From Couchioplanes caeruleus (GTDB lineage: Bacteria; Actinomycetota; Actinomycetes; Mycobacteriales; Micromonosporaceae): a stretch of 64,000 nucleotides of DNA. The position numbers and the translations under genes are program-made. The stretch lies in NCBI RefSeq assembly GCF_003751945.1, contig NZ_RJKL01000001.1, forward strand, positions 2,356,001-2,420,000. The letters run 5' to 3'. Position 1 is the stretch's first letter; every line of letters begins with the position of its first letter. The notes under the pieces were generated by a model. That model ran no database searches. It was not told the origin of the DNA and saw only the letters and a list, made by a program, of their open reading frames with translations. Shown here one piece after another: positions 17,305 to 26,888 of this stretch.

Positions 17305-19107
17305 ATGTCTGCTGACGGGTGGAGTTCGGTCCTGGTGCTCGGCGGGATCCGGTCCGGAAAATCCGCGTTCGCCGAAGCCCTCGTGGCCGACGCGCCCTCG
17401 GTGCGCTACGTCGCCACCGCGGCAGGCGGCGAGGACGATCCGGAGTGGCGCGGCCGCATCGAGGCGCACCAGCGGCGGCGTCCCCAGTCCTGGAGCACCG
17501 AGGAGACCGGCGCCGACCCGGCCCGCCTCGCCGAGGTGTTGGCGGACGCGAAGCCCGGCGAGACGCTGCTGGTCGACGACCTCGGCGGCTGGGTGGCCAC
17601 CCTGCTCGATCCGGCCTGGCAGCCCAACGACGACGTGGCGACGGTGGTGGCGCTGGCCGAGGCCGTGCGCGCCTGCGCGGCCCGGGTGGTCGTGGTCAGC
17701 CCCGAGGTCGGCCTGTCGCTGGTCCCGACGACGCCGGTGGGTCGCGCGTTCGCCGACGCCCTGGGCACGGCGAACCAGGCCCTCGCCGACGCCTGCGACC
17801 GCGTGGCGTTCGTGGTGGCGGGCCGCGCGACGTGGCTGAAGTCGGCCCCCGACGAGCCCGGCATCGTCACCGACGTCCAGGCAGGGGAGGCCACGGCGGA
17901 GGCCACGGCGACCGCGGCACCGGCGGCCCGGGTGACCGCGGCGGCGGCTCGGGTGACCGCGGCGACGGCGGCGGCTCCGCTGACTCAGCAGGGTCCGCTC
18001 GACCGGCAGGTGCCGGACGATGACGATCTGTCCGGCATCGTCATCGAGCCCGGCATGGATCTGCCGCTGCCCGACGGCGACGCCGGCCCCGACGCCCGCG
18101 ACCGCCTGGACCGCCTCGACATTGCCGGGGCCGGCATCGGCGCCCTGCTGGAGGCCGTCGAGTTCGCAGCCGGCACCCAGGGCACCGCGACCCCACGGCC
18201 CTGGGGTCCGGTCCGCGTGCTGCTCCTCGACGGACGGCACGGCGGCGGGGTGGCGGCCGGAACCGACGCGGGCGACGCCGACCGGCGGGCCGCGCAGGCC
18301 GAGGCGGGCGAGGGGGCGCTGGCCCGGCTCGCCGCCACCGCGGACGCCGACATCGCCGTGGTGCGGGTGCCGCCCTCCGGGGCGATGGAGGACGGCCCGG
18401 TGCTGGACGGGGCCGCCGTGGACGCGGCGCTGCAAGAGGGCTGGAACCTCGCCGGCGCGGCCGCCGCGGACGGGCGCGAGGCGCTGATCATCGGTGCCTG
18501 CGGCACGGGCACGGAGGGCGCCGCGACCGCGGTCGTGGCCGCGATCACCGGCGCCGAGCCGGTCGCCATCCTGCCCCGCGTGCTGGTGCCCGGCGCCCGC
18601 TACGACGACGAGGCGTGGATGCGGCGCTGCGGCGCCGTCCGCGACGCGATGCACCGGATCCGCCAGCAGTCGCGCGGCGCGAAGGACATGCTGGTGCAGC
18701 TCGGCGGCGCGGACATCGCCGTGGCGACCGGCGCGGTGCTCGGCGCGGCCGCCCGCCGCATGCCGGTCCTGCTCGACGGCCCGGTCGGCATCGCGGCCGG
18801 CCTGGTGGCCCGCGACCTGGCCTCGCAGAGCCGGCACTGGTGCCTGCTGGCCGACGCCGGGACGGACCAGCTCGTCCGGCAGGGCGCGGACGTGCTCGGC
18901 CTGACCCCTGTCCTCGAGCTCGGACTGGACCTGGGCGAGGGTGCCAACGCCCTGGCCGCCCTGCCGCTGCTGCGCACGGCGATCGCCCTGGCGGGCGCCC
19001 TGCCGGTCCATCCGGCGCTGCTGACCGCACCCGGCGACGGCGGCCTGGGTGCTGACGTCGCCGCGGAGAACGGGCCGCACGAGGGCGGGTACCGACCCGG
19101 TGGGTGA
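17305..19107 (+). CDS. CobU-CobT fusion: cobinamide kinase/guanylyltransferase plus DMB phosphoribosyltransferase
   Basis: 600 residues from ATG 17305. Residues 1-175 are CobU/CobP: P-loop GGIRSGKSAFAEAL, ETLLVDDLGGWV, and the SPEVGLSLVPTTPVGRAFAD block. They make AdoCbi-phosphate and AdoCbi-GDP. After an Ala-rich linker (~195-240), residues ~250-590 are CobT-like (EALIIGACGTGTEGAATAVV, VPVLLDG-type GPVGIAAGLVARD, LDLGEGANALAAL with the catalytic-type Glu), activating dimethylbenzimidazole. The CobT N-terminal part is diverged. Both activities belong to nucleotide-loop assembly of cobalamin, and cobS follows with an 8-nt overlap. The fusion is known in some actinobacteria. Confidence 0.9.
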   Translation: MSADGWSSVLVLGGIRSGKSAFAEALVADAPSVRYVATAAGGEDDPEWRGRIEAHQRRRPQSWSTEETGADPARLAEVLADAKPGETLLVDDLGGWVATLLDPAWQPNDDVATVVALAEAVRACAARVVVVSPEVGLSLVPTTPVGRAFADALGTANQALADACDRVAFVVAGRATWLKSAPDEPGIVTDVQAGEATAEATATAAPAARVTAAAARVTAATAAAPLTQQGPLDRQVPDDDDLSGIVIEPGMDLPLPDGDAGPDARDRLDRLDIAGAGIGALLEAVEFAAGTQGTATPRPWGPVRVLLLDGRHGGGVAAGTDAGDADRRAAQAEAGEGALARLAATADADIAVVRVPPSGAMEDGPVLDGAAVDAALQEGWNLAGAAAADGREALIIGACGTGTEGAATAVVAAITGAEPVAILPRVLVPGARYDDEAWMRRCGAVRDAMHRIRQQSRGAKDMLVQLGGADIAVATGAVLGAAARRMPVLLDGPVGIAAGLVARDLASQSRHWCLLADAGTDQLVRQGADVLGLTPVLELGLDLGEGANALAALPLLRTAIALAGALPVHPALLTAPGDGGLGADVAAENGPHEGGYRPGG

Positions 19108-19840
19108 CGGGCTCCGCCTGGCCCTGACCACGCTGACCGTCCTGCCGGTCAAGCCCGGGCGCATCGACCGCCGGTCGGCGGCCGTGGCGATGAGCCTGGC
19201 CCCACTGGTCGGCGCCCTGCTCGGGCTCGTGCTGGCCGGGGTGCACGCCGTGCTGCCCGCCGGCCTGCTCGGCGCCGCGCTCACGGTGGCGGCCGGCGTC
19301 CTGCTGACCCGCGGCCTGCACCTGGACGGGCTGGCGGACACGGTCGACGCCCTCGGGTCCTACCGGTCCGGCGACGCCGCCCTGGAAATCATGAAGAAGC
19401 CCGACATCGGGCCGTTCGGGGTCGCGGCGATCACCCTCACCCTACTGATCCAGACCGCCGCCGTGGCCGAGGCCGGCGCCGGGGCCGGGGCCGGGGCCGG
19501 GGCGATCGTGGCGGCCTGGGCCACCGGCCGGCTCGGCGTGACCCTCGCGTGCCGCCGAGGCGTCCCGGCGGCACGGCCCGGCGGTCTCGGCGCCCTGGTG
19601 GCCTCGACCGTGCCCGGCCCGGTGGCGGCGGCGCTCACCGTCGCCGTCGCCGCCGGAGCACTCGCGGCGGTGCCGGGCCGGCCGTGGGCCGGCCCGGCGG
19701 TCGTGGCCGGGGTGGTGCTGGTTCTGCTGCTGCTCCTGCGGCATGCCACCCGGCGCTTCGGCGGCATCACCGGCGACGTCCTGGGCGCGGCGACGGAACT
19801 GGCGACGACCCTGACCCTGGTCGCCCTCGTCCTGCTCTGA
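19100..19840 (+). CDS. cobS: Adenosylcobinamide-GDP ribazoletransferase CobS
   Basis: 246 residues from GTG 19100, overlapping cobUT by 8 nt; an upstream start at 19049 would overlap by 59 nt and is less likely. It is a polytopic membrane enzyme that joins AdoCbi-GDP with alpha-ribazole, the last step of cobalamin assembly. The signature HLDGLADTVDALGS lies at about residue 73, with EIMKKPDIGPFGV next, and RFGGITGDVLGAATEL is at the C-terminal end. The length matches the family. No cobalamin riboswitch is visible upstream of cobUT. The last codons and stop are duplicated downstream. Confidence 0.93.
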   Translation: MGDGLRLALTTLTVLPVKPGRIDRRSAAVAMSLAPLVGALLGLVLAGVHAVLPAGLLGAALTVAAGVLLTRGLHLDGLADTVDALGSYRSGDAALEIMKKPDIGPFGVAAITLTLLIQTAAVAEAGAGAGAGAGAIVAAWATGRLGVTLACRRGVPAARPGGLGALVASTVPGPVAAALTVAVAAGALAAVPGRPWAGPAVVAGVVLVLLLLLRHATRRFGGITGDVLGAATELATTLTLVALVLL

Positions 19841-19873
19841 GCCGGGCTCCTCGTCCCGCTCTGAGCCGGGCTC
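19825..19873. repeat. 25-bp direct repeat spanning the cobS stop
   Basis: Copies 19825-19849 and 19849-19873 match at 24/25 positions (CCTCGTCCTGCTCTGAGCCG...). The first holds the cobS TGA; the second ends on the stop region of the convergent gcvT gene, so it fills the entire 31-bp gap. Confidence 0.88.
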
Positions 19874-20975
19874 AGCGCACCGACGTCTGCACGAACGGGG
19901 GCTTCACGATCTTCGCCTCGGTCCGGCGGCCGCGGATGTCCACCTCGACCAGGTCGCCCTCGGCCAGACCGGCCGCCGTGTCCAGCAGCGCCAGCGCGAT
20001 GCCGACCTTCTTGGTGGGCGAGAACGTGCCGCTGGTGGTCTCGCCCACGAGCGTGTCGCCGGCGTACACCTGCATGTGGCCCCGCGGGATGCCGCGGCCC
20101 GTCAGCTCCAGGCCGCGCAGCGCCCGCCGGGGGCCCTCCGCCTTCTCGGCCAGCAGCGCGTCGCGGCCCCAGAACGCCGGCTTCGACCATCCGACCGCCC
20201 AGCCGGAGCGGGCCTGCACCGGGGTGATCTCCAGCGAGAGCTCCTGGCCGTGCAGCGGGTACCCCATCTCGGTGCGCAGCGTGTCGCGCGCGCCGAGGCC
20301 GCAGGGGCGCACCCCGGCGGCGACCAGTGCGTCCCACACCCGCGTCGCGTCGTCCCAGGGCACGACCAGCTCGTACCCGTGCTCGCCGGTGTAGCCCGTG
20401 CGGCAGACGATCAGCTCGACCCCGTCGAGGACGGCCGTGGAGAACGACATGTACTCGTGCTCGACCGGAAGGCCCAGGGCCTTGACGATCTCGGCCGACT
20501 GCGGCCCCTGCACGGCGAGGACCGCGTAGTCGCGGTGCTGCCCGGTGACGGTGATCCCGTCCGGCGCGGCCGCGACCAGGCGGCGGACCACCTCGGCGGT
20601 GTTGGCCGCGTTCGGGATGAGGAAGACCTCGTCCGGGCCCACCAGATAGGCGATCAGGTCGTCGACCACCCCGCCGGTCGCGTCGTCGCAGCAGAGCGTG
20701 TACTGCGCCTTGCCCGGCGCGATGCGTCCGAGGTCGTTGGTGAGGCAGGAGTTGACGAAGTCCGCGGCACCCGGGCCGGACACCCGCGCCTTGCCGAGAT
20801 GGGACACGTCGAAGACACCGGCACCCTCACGGACGGCGGCGTGCTCGCGCAGGACTCCTCCCCCCGCGTACTCGAGGGGCATCTCCCAGCCGCCGAAGGC
20901 GGCGAACTTGGCGCCCAGAGCGAGGTGACGCTCGTGCAGCGGCGAACGGAGCAGAGGCGTGGTGTCGGTGGACAT
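19872..20975 (-). CDS. gcvT: Aminomethyltransferase GcvT (glycine cleavage T protein)
   Basis: 367 residues from ATG 20975. It takes the aminomethyl group from lipoyl-GcvH and makes methylene-THF plus ammonia. Seen: [13 protein letters not shown] near residue 28, [51 protein letters not shown] and the C-terminal [18 protein letters not shown]. The full length and key regions are intact. gcvH and gcvP are not in the window. A TAAGTT box 7 nt before the ATG suggests a leaderless transcript. It is divergent from pepA and convergent with cobS. Confidence 0.96.
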   Translation of the reverse strand: MSTDTTPLLRSPLHERHLALGAKFAAFGGWEMPLEYAGGGVLREHAAVREGAGVFDVSHLGKARVSGPGAADFVNSCLTNDLGRIAPGKAQYTLCCDDATGGVVDDLIAYLVGPDEVFLIPNAANTAEVVRRLVAAAPDGITVTGQHRDYAVLAVQGPQSAEIVKALGLPVEHEYMSFSTAVLDGVELIVCRTGYTGEHGYELVVPWDDATRVWDALVAAGVRPCGLGARDTLRTEMGYPLHGQELSLEITPVQARSGWAVGWSKPAFWGRDALLAEKAEGPRRALRGLELTGRGIPRGHMQVYAGDTLVGETTSGTFSPTKKVGIALALLDTAAGLAEGDLVEVDIRGRRTEAKIVKPPFVQTSVR

Positions 20976-20982
20976 GAGTGGC

Positions 20983-20988
20983 AACTTA
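20983..20988 (-). promoter_or_regulatory. -10 box, leaderless promoter of gcvT
   Basis: TAAGTT on the minus strand, 7 nt before the ATG at 20975. Confidence 0.45.
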
Positions 20989-21014
20989 CCCGTGACCTTG
21001 CATGTGGTTAGCAT
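20986..21014 (+). promoter_or_regulatory. Candidate pepA promoter
   Basis: TTACCC (20986-20991) and TAGCAT (21009-21014) separated by 17 nt, leaving a leader of about 100 nt before the pepA GTG. The -35 is a poor match, so this is tentative. It overlaps the gcvT -10 on the other strand. Confidence 0.3.
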
Positions 21015-21120
21015 CGGCGGGACAACACACCGCCGTCCGGCGCGACCCGCGCCGGACGCAGCCACGCCGCCGGAGCCGCCCACAAGGGAGCCCCGGCCCC
21101 AGCCGTCGCGGAGAGCCCGA

Positions 21121-22671
21121 GTGACCCATCCCGCCCCCTCAGTGAGCCTGGTCGACAGCGACCCCGCCGAACTCGCCGTCGACGCGCTCGTCATCGGCCT
21201 GCACAGCCAGCCCGAGGAGGGTGGGGCGCTGTTGCCGGCCGCGGGCGCGGAGAGCATCGCCGCCGCGTTCGACGGCAAGCTCATCGCCACCCTGTCCCTG
21301 CTGGGCGCGACCGGCGCTCCCGGGGAGGTCACCAAGCTGGCCACCCTCGGCACGGTCGCCGCGCCGCTGATCGTCGCGGTCGGCCTCGGCGACGAGCCGT
21401 CCGGCTCCGCGCCGGCTCCCGAGACCCTGCGCCGCGGCACCGGCGCCGCCGTCCGCGCGCTCGCGGGCAGCCGGACGGTTGCCCTCGCCCTGCCCGTGCC
21501 CGACGACGCGGACGGCGCCGGCGTGCTGCGCGGGATCCTGGAGGGCGCGCTGCTGGGGTCGTACCGGTTCGCCGGCTACAAGACCAAGCCGCAGCCGAAC
21601 CGCCGTGAGCCGGTGGAGGCCCTGCAGGTGGTCGTGCCGGACGCGGCCGACGCCGCCGCGGACGCCGAGGTGACGCGCGCCGCCGCCGTCGCCAAGGCGG
21701 TCCGGCTGACCCGCGACTGGGTCAACACCGCCCCGAACAACCTGCGTCCCCCGGCCTTCGCCGACGCGGTCGCCGCGGCCGCCGAGGGCACCGGCCTCGA
21801 GGTCGAGGTGTTGGACTTCGAGCAGCTCAAGGCCGGCGGATACGGCGGCATCGTCGCCGTCGGTCAGGGCTCCGAGGCGCCGCCGCGGCTGGTGAAGCTC
21901 ACCTACACCCCCGAGGGCGTGGCGAACCCGAAGCGGGTCGCGCTGGTCGGCAAGGGCATCACGTTCGACACCGGCGGCATCAGCATCAAGCCGACCGCCG
22001 GCATGTGGGAGATGAAGTCGGACATGGCCGGCGCCGCCGCGGTCGGCGCGACGATGCTCGCGGTGGCCGCGCTGAAGCCGGAGGTCGCCGTCACCGGCTA
22101 CCTGGCCATGGCCGAGAACATGCCGTCGGGCACCGCGTACCGCCCGGGCGACGTCATCACGATGTTCAACGGCAAGCGTGTCGAGGTGCTCAACACCGAC
22201 GCCGAGGGCCGCATGGTCCTGGGCGACGCCATCGCCCGCGCCTGCGCCGACGGCACCGACTACGTCTTCGAGACCTCCACCCTCACCGGCGGTCAGGTGG
22301 TCGCGCTGGGCAAGCGCATCGCGGGCGTCATGGGCTCCCCGGAAACCTGCGAGCGCGTCAAGGCGGCCGGCGAGGCCACCGGCGAACCGGCCTGGCCGAT
22401 GCCGCTGCCCGACGACGTCCGCAAGGGCATGGAGTCGGACATCGCGGACATCAGCCAGGTCAACGCCAGCATGGACCGCGCCGGGCACATGCTCCAGGGC
22501 GGCGTCTTCCTGCGCGAGTTCGTCGCCGAGGGCGTCGAGTGGGCCCACATCGACATCGCCGGGCCGTCGTACCACACCGGCGAGCCGACGGGGCACTGGA
22601 CGAAGGGCGGCACGGGCGTCCCGGTCCGCACCCTCCTGGCCCTCGTCGACGACGTCGCGATGAACGGCTGA
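21121..22671 (+). CDS. pepA: Leucyl aminopeptidase PepA (M17)
   Basis: 516 residues from GTG 21121. Cytosolic hexameric metallo-exopeptidase that removes N-terminal residues. The two-metal site motifs are intact: [16 protein letters not shown] and [12 protein letters not shown] near residues 280-300, and [15 protein letters not shown] near 360. The N-terminal domain ([20 protein letters not shown]) is complete. A start at 20959 would add 54 Arg/Pro-rich residues unlike the family and is rejected. It sits behind a long leader and is followed by a strong hairpin terminator. Confidence 0.96.
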   Translation: MTHPAPSVSLVDSDPAELAVDALVIGLHSQPEEGGALLPAAGAESIAAAFDGKLIATLSLLGATGAPGEVTKLATLGTVAAPLIVAVGLGDEPSGSAPAPETLRRGTGAAVRALAGSRTVALALPVPDDADGAGVLRGILEGALLGSYRFAGYKTKPQPNRREPVEALQVVVPDAADAAADAEVTRAAAVAKAVRLTRDWVNTAPNNLRPPAFADAVAAAAEGTGLEVEVLDFEQLKAGGYGGIVAVGQGSEAPPRLVKLTYTPEGVANPKRVALVGKGITFDTGGISIKPTAGMWEMKSDMAGAAAVGATMLAVAALKPEVAVTGYLAMAENMPSGTAYRPGDVITMFNGKRVEVLNTDAEGRMVLGDAIARACADGTDYVFETSTLTGGQVVALGKRIAGVMGSPETCERVKAAGEATGEPAWPMPLPDDVRKGMESDIADISQVNASMDRAGHMLQGGVFLREFVAEGVEWAHIDIAGPSYHTGEPTGHWTKGGTGVPVRTLLALVDDVAMNG

Positions 22672-22688
22672 TCTTCTTCCAGCTCTGG

Positions 22689-22728
22689 GGAAAGCGCTGC
22701 CCGGCTCCGTGCCGGGTGGCGCTTTTCC
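22689..22728 (+). terminator. Terminator after pepA
   Basis: Two stacked stems: GGAAAGCGC (22689-22697) with GCGCTTTTCC (22719-22728), and CCCGGC (22700-22705) with GCCGGG (22711-22716), loop TCCGT. T-rich on the 3' side and A-rich on the 5' side, so it could work in both directions. Confidence 0.8.
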
Positions 22729-22729
22729 T

Positions 22730-22803
22730 ATAAGTACGGTCACAGAAAGCTCACGTGGCACACGCCGCGCACGTGCCGTCCCGGCCTGATCACGCCGCCG
22801 CCG
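22730..22803 (-). repeat. Dispersed 74-nt element, copy A
   Basis: Read on the minus strand this block matches 36439-36512 (plus strand) without gaps at 65 of 74 positions, including GCGCGGCGTGTGCCACG and AGGCCGGGACGGCA exactly, and the end CCGTACTTAT. Here it abuts the pepA terminator and lies downstream of the 107-residue gene. A 10-residue ORF starts GTG CGC GGC GTG TGC. The rest of the 22731-22909 gap is low-complexity CTACGG/CTGCCG repeats with no gene. Confidence 0.75.
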
Positions 22804-22909
22804 GCGGAGGTGGGTTGGTTCCTCCGCCTGCTCCCACTACGGCGCCTGCTACGGCTACGGCTACGGCTGCTGCCGCTGCTGGGCTGTTGCCGGCCGCGTT
22901 GGTGTGGGC

Positions 22910-23233
22910 TTATGAGGCGGGACGGCGTTTCTGGCGGGCGTTGTAGTCGCGCATGCGCTGCGGGTAGCCCATGAGACGGATGTCGTAGATGGGCATGGCC
23001 TGCTGGTGGGCGAAGCGGCGGGCGGCCTCGGGTGACTCGATGCGGCGGCGGGTCCACTCGCCGTCATGGGCGATGAGCAGGATCGTGGTCTCGGTCACGG
23101 TGGTCTGGGGCTCGATGTAGGCCTCCACGCCGCGGCGCGAGCGGATGAACTCGGCGAGGTGCTCCAGATCTGCTCGATCCGCAGGCCGGCCGCTCCGGCG
23201 GACCGGTTCTCTGCGTCGCCGGAACCAGGCCAC
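22910..23233 (-). CDS. Conserved small actinobacterial hypothetical protein (107 aa)
   Basis: 107 residues from GTG 23233, which has AAGGAG 4 nt upstream; the longer ORF from 23293 is possible. It begins VAWFRRRREPVRRSGRP and contains LEHLAEFIRSRRGVEAYIEP, TTILLIAHDGEWTRRRIESP and IYDIRLMGYPQRMRDYNARQ. This well-conserved pattern looks like a known short actinobacterial family often annotated only as hypothetical or 'oxidoreductase'. Basic, soluble, mixed alpha/beta. Divergent from lpdA, with 162 bp between the starts. Confidence 0.82.
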   Translation of the reverse strand: MAWFRRRREPVRRSGRPADRADLEHLAEFIRSRRGVEAYIEPQTTVTETTILLIAHDGEWTRRRIESPEAARRFAHQQAMPIYDIRLMGYPQRMRDYNARQKRRPAS

Positions 23234-23395
23234 GGACGACTCCTTCGGGTCAACTGCGGCAAGGGTACGACGAACCCACGTGTCGTTGGGCACCTGACTG
23301 CATCGATTGGTTCGTCAAGTGACAAGATGGCCTGGAAAGCTGTGACCGTTTCCACCATGCGACCCATGTGGCAACGACGCGATCTGGGAGTAGAC

Positions 23396-24781
23396 GTGAG
23401 CCAGCCCGGCGGAACCTTCGACATCGTGATCCTCGGCGCGGGAAGCGGCGGTTATGCCGCAGCCCTGCGTGCGGCCGAGCTGAACCTCTCGGTGGCGCTG
23501 ATCGACAAGGCGGAGCTGGGCGGCACCTGCCTGCACCGCGGATGTATCCCGACCAAGGCTCTGCTGCACGCCGCGGAGCTGGCCGACCAGACCCGCGAGA
23601 GCGAGCAGTTCGGCGTCAAGGCCGATCTGGTCGGCATCGACATGGCGGGCGTCAACGCGTACAAGGACGGCGTCGTCTCCCGGCTGTACAAGGGCCTGCA
23701 GGGCCTGCTCAAGCAGGACAAGATCACGATCGTCCAGGGCGCCGGCAAGCTGGTCGCCAAGGACACCGTCGAGGTGAACGGCCAGCGCTACACCGGCCGC
23801 AACATCATCCTGGCTACCGGCTCGTACTCGCGCAGCCTGCCCGGCCTCGAGGTCGACGGCACCCGGGTGCTGGCCAGCGAGCACGCCCTCAAGATGGACC
23901 GGGTGCCGAGCTCGGCGATCGTGCTCGGCGGCGGCGTCATCGGCGTCGAGTTCGCCAGCGTGTGGAAGTCCTTCGGCGCGGACGTGACGATCCTGGAAGC
24001 GCTGCCCCGGCTCGTCGCCGCCGAGGACGAAGAGGTCTCGAAGGCGGTCGAGCGGGCGTTCCGGAAGCGGAAGATCAACTTCAAGGTCGGCAAGCCGTTC
24101 GAGAAGGTCGAGCACACCGAGAACGGCGTGCGCGCCACCATCGCCGGCGGCGAGACCGTCGAGGCCGAGGTGCTGCTGGTCGCCGTCGGCCGCGGTCCGA
24201 CGACCCAGGGCCTGGGCTACGAGGAGCAGGGCATCACGCTGGATCGCGGCTTCGTGATCACCAACGAGCGGCTGCACACCGGCGTCGGCAACATCTACGC
24301 GGTCGGCGACATCGTGCCCGGCCTGCAGCTCGCGCACCGCGGCTTCCAGCAGGGCATCTTCGTCGCCGAGGAGATCGCGGGGATGCGCCCGGCGGTCATC
24401 GACGAGGCCGGCATCCCGCGGGTCACCTACTCCGACCCCGAGGTCGCCTCGGTCGGTCTCACCGAGGCCAAGGCCAAGGAGCAGTACGGCGCCGACAAGA
24501 TCACGACCTACAACTACAACCTGGGCGGCAACGGCAAGAGCCAGATCCTCAAGACCCAGGGCTTCATCAAGCTCGTACGGGTCGCCGACGGCCCGGTCGT
24601 CGGCGTCCACATGGTCGGCGCCCGGATGGGCGAGCTGGTCGGTGAGGCGCAGTTGATCTACAACTGGGAGGCCTTCCCGGCGGAGGTGGCCCAGCTCGTG
24701 CACGCTCACCCGACGCAGAACGAGGCGCTCGGCGAGGCCTTCCTGGCTCTCGCGGGCAAGCCCCTGCACGCGCACGCCTGA
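23396..24781 (+). CDS. lpdA: Dihydrolipoamide dehydrogenase (E3)
   Basis: 461 residues from GTG 23396 (GGGAGTAGAC just before). FAD enzyme that reoxidises dihydrolipoyl groups of the 2-oxoacid dehydrogenase and glycine cleavage complexes with NAD. Seen: FAD-binding GAGSGGYAAALRAAEL at the N-terminus, redox-active cysteines in GGTCLHRGCIPTKALL, NAD-binding LGGGVIGVEFASVW, second FAD motif YAVGDIVPGLQLAHRG, and the catalytic His-Glu region HAHPTQNEALGEA at the C-terminus. Everything needed is intact. It is followed 110 nt later by the E2 gene, and the lipoate genes lipB and lipA lie 11 kb downstream. Confidence 0.97.
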   Translation: MSQPGGTFDIVILGAGSGGYAAALRAAELNLSVALIDKAELGGTCLHRGCIPTKALLHAAELADQTRESEQFGVKADLVGIDMAGVNAYKDGVVSRLYKGLQGLLKQDKITIVQGAGKLVAKDTVEVNGQRYTGRNIILATGSYSRSLPGLEVDGTRVLASEHALKMDRVPSSAIVLGGGVIGVEFASVWKSFGADVTILEALPRLVAAEDEEVSKAVERAFRKRKINFKVGKPFEKVEHTENGVRATIAGGETVEAEVLLVAVGRGPTTQGLGYEEQGITLDRGFVITNERLHTGVGNIYAVGDIVPGLQLAHRGFQQGIFVAEEIAGMRPAVIDEAGIPRVTYSDPEVASVGLTEAKAKEQYGADKITTYNYNLGGNGKSQILKTQGFIKLVRVADGPVVGVHMVGARMGELVGEAQLIYNWEAFPAEVAQLVHAHPTQNEALGEAFLALAGKPLHAHA

Positions 24782-24792
24782 CATCCATCCGA

Positions 24793-24872
24793 CCACCCTT
24801 GACCTGGCTGAAGACCCGGTCAAGCCAACTACCCCACCACCACCCCTGACCGGACTAAAGGCCCGATCAAGC
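24793..24872. repeat. 33-bp direct repeat with inverted repeat in the lpdA-sucB gap
   Basis: Two related 33-bp copies at 24793-24825 and 24840-24872. The first contains an inverted repeat TTGACCTGG / CCCGGTCAA (24799-24807 and 24815-24823), which could form a hairpin or a dyad operator; the second copy has partly lost it. Confidence 0.6.
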
Positions 24873-24891
24873 GGTTAAGGAGTTCTGAGAC

Positions 24892-26781
24892 ATGCCGGTA
24901 TCGGTCACCATGCCGCGGCTGGGTGAGAGCGTCACCGAGGGCACTGTCACGCGCTGGCTCAAGCAGGAGGGCGAGCGGGTCGAGGCGGACGAGCCGCTGC
25001 TCGAGGTCTCCACCGACAAGGTCGACACCGAGATCCCGTCGCCGGCCGCCGGCGTGCTGTCGCGCATCGTCGTCGGCGAGGACGAGACCGCCGACGTCGG
25101 CAGCGAGCTGGCGGTCATCTCCGGCGACGGCGAGGATGCCGGTGGCGCGGCCCCGGCGCCCGCCGCCGAGCAGCCCGCCCAGGAGCAGGCCCAGCAGCCC
25201 GCAGCCCAGCAGGCCCCGGCGCCCACGCAGCAGCAGCGGGAGCCCGAGCCGGCCGCGCCGGCCGCGCCGTCGACCGAGAAGCCGGTCGAGCAGGAGGCCC
25301 CGGCGCCGCAGACCGCGCAGAACACCGGCGGCGAGGGCACGGCCGTGAAGATGCCGGCCCTGGGCGAGAGCGTCACCGAGGGCACCGTCACGCGCTGGCT
25401 CAAGCAGGTCGGCGAGACGGTCGAGGCCGACGAGCCGCTGCTCGAGGTCTCCACCGACAAGGTCGACACCGAGATCCCGTCGCCGGTCGCCGGCACGGTC
25501 CTCGAGATCAAGGTCCAGGAGGACGAGACGGCGGACGTCGGCGCCGACCTCGCCATCATCGGCACCCCGGGCAGCGCCCCGGCCGCCCAGCCCGCCCCGT
25601 CGGCCCCCGCGCCGCAGCAGGCGCAGGCTCCCCAGCAGCAGGCTCCCCCGCAGCAGCAGGCCCCGCAGCAACAGGCCCCGCAGGCTCCCGCGCCGCAGCA
25701 GGCGCCCGAGCCGGCGATCGAGTCGAAGCCGGCCCCGTCGATCGAGCCCGGCGGCTCCTACGGCGACCCGGCCCCCGCGGCCGAGACGGCTCCGGCCCGG
25801 CCCGCCGCTCCCGCCGCCGAGGCGGTCAGCGGCAACGGCGCCGGCGACGCCGGCTACGTGACCCCGCTGGTCCGCAAGCTGGCGGCGGAGAAGGGCGTGG
25901 ACCTGGCGTCGATCACCGGCACCGGCGTCGGCGGCCGGATCCGCAAGCAGGACGTCATCGAGGCCGCCGACGCCGCGGCCAAGGCGGCTTCCCCGGCACC
26001 CGCCGCCTCCGCGGCACCGGCCGCGCCCGCGGCGACGCCGGCGCCGAGCCCGCTGCGCGGCCGCACGGAGAAGCTGACCCGCATCCGCGCGACCATCGCC
26101 CGCCGCATGGTGGAGTCGCTACAGGTCTCCGCGCAGCTCACCACCGTCGTCGAGGTGGACGTCACGAAGATCGCCCAGTTGCGGGGCCGCGCCAAGGCCG
26201 ACTTCCAGGCCAAGCACGGCGTCAAGCTGACCTTCCTGCCGTTCTTCGCCCTCGCCGCGGTCGAGGCGCTGCGCCAGCACCCGGTGGTCAACTCCTCGAT
26301 CGACCAGGAGGCCGGCACCGTCACGTACCACGACGGCGAGCATCTCGGCATCGCGGTCGACACGCCGAAGGGCCTGGTCGTCCCGGTCCTGCGCGACGCC
26401 GGTGACCTCAGCCTGGCCGGCCTGGCCAAGCGGATCGCCGACGTGGCCGAGCGCACCCGCAACAACAAGATCAGCCCTGACGAGCTGTCGGGCGGCACCT
26501 TCACGCTGACCAACACCGGCAGCCGCGGGGCGCTCTTCGACACGCCGATCATCAACCAGCCGCAGGTCGGCATCCTCGGCACCGGCGCGGTGGTCAAGCG
26601 CGCGGTCGTCGTCGACGACCCCAACCTGGGCGAGCTGATCGTGCCGCGCTCGATGATCTACCTGGCGTTGAGCTACGACCACCGGATCGTGGACGGCGCG
26701 GACGCCGCCCGCTTCCTGGTCACCATCAAGGAACGGCTCGAGGCCGGCCAGTTCGAGGGCGACCTCGGCCTGCACGGCTGA
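24892..26781 (+). CDS. sucB: Dihydrolipoamide acyl/succinyltransferase E2 with two lipoyl domains
   Basis: 629 residues from ATG 24892, with AAGGAG 10 nt before. Two lipoyl domains carry the modified lysines at residues 43 and 190 in identical [13 protein letters not shown] contexts, separated and followed by Ala/Pro/Gln linkers. A peripheral-subunit-binding domain ([20 protein letters not shown], ~320-355) and the catalytic core follow, ending with the active-site [15 protein letters not shown]. Architecture and length match the actinobacterial SucB type, which serves the 2-oxoglutarate and/or pyruvate complexes; which complex applies here is not clear. It pairs with lpdA upstream. Confidence 0.93.
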   Translation: MPVSVTMPRLGESVTEGTVTRWLKQEGERVEADEPLLEVSTDKVDTEIPSPAAGVLSRIVVGEDETADVGSELAVISGDGEDAGGAAPAPAAEQPAQEQAQQPAAQQAPAPTQQQREPEPAAPAAPSTEKPVEQEAPAPQTAQNTGGEGTAVKMPALGESVTEGTVTRWLKQVGETVEADEPLLEVSTDKVDTEIPSPVAGTVLEIKVQEDETADVGADLAIIGTPGSAPAAQPAPSAPAPQQAQAPQQQAPPQQQAPQQQAPQAPAPQQAPEPAIESKPAPSIEPGGSYGDPAPAAETAPARPAAPAAEAVSGNGAGDAGYVTPLVRKLAAEKGVDLASITGTGVGGRIRKQDVIEAADAAAKAASPAPAASAAPAAPAATPAPSPLRGRTEKLTRIRATIARRMVESLQVSAQLTTVVEVDVTKIAQLRGRAKADFQAKHGVKLTFLPFFALAAVEALRQHPVVNSSIDQEAGTVTYHDGEHLGIAVDTPKGLVVPVLRDAGDLSLAGLAKRIADVAERTRNNKISPDELSGGTFTLTNTGSRGALFDTPIINQPQVGILGTGAVVKRAVVVDDPNLGELIVPRSMIYLALSYDHRIVDGADAARFLVTIKERLEAGQFEGDLGLHG

Positions 26782-26823
26782 ATCACCGCAGGCCCGTTCC
26801 GCGGGATGGGCCGTAGATCACAG

Positions 26824-26856
26824 AGAAGGGGCGCTGCGGCGCCCCTTCTTCTGTTT
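26824..26856 (+). terminator. Terminator after sucB
   Basis: Perfect 11-bp stem AGAAGGGGCGC / GCGCCCCTTCT (26824-26834 and 26839-26849), loop TGCG, then TCTGTTTT. Ends the lpdA-sucB unit. Confidence 0.9.
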
Positions 26857-26888
26857 TGAGAGGGTTCGCGGTCGGGAATGATGGGGAC

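Noticed and set aside
20959..21120. N-terminal extension of PepA
   Set aside because: Arg/Pro-rich and unlike M17 peptidases; it overlaps the gcvT start and promoter. GTG 21121 fits better.
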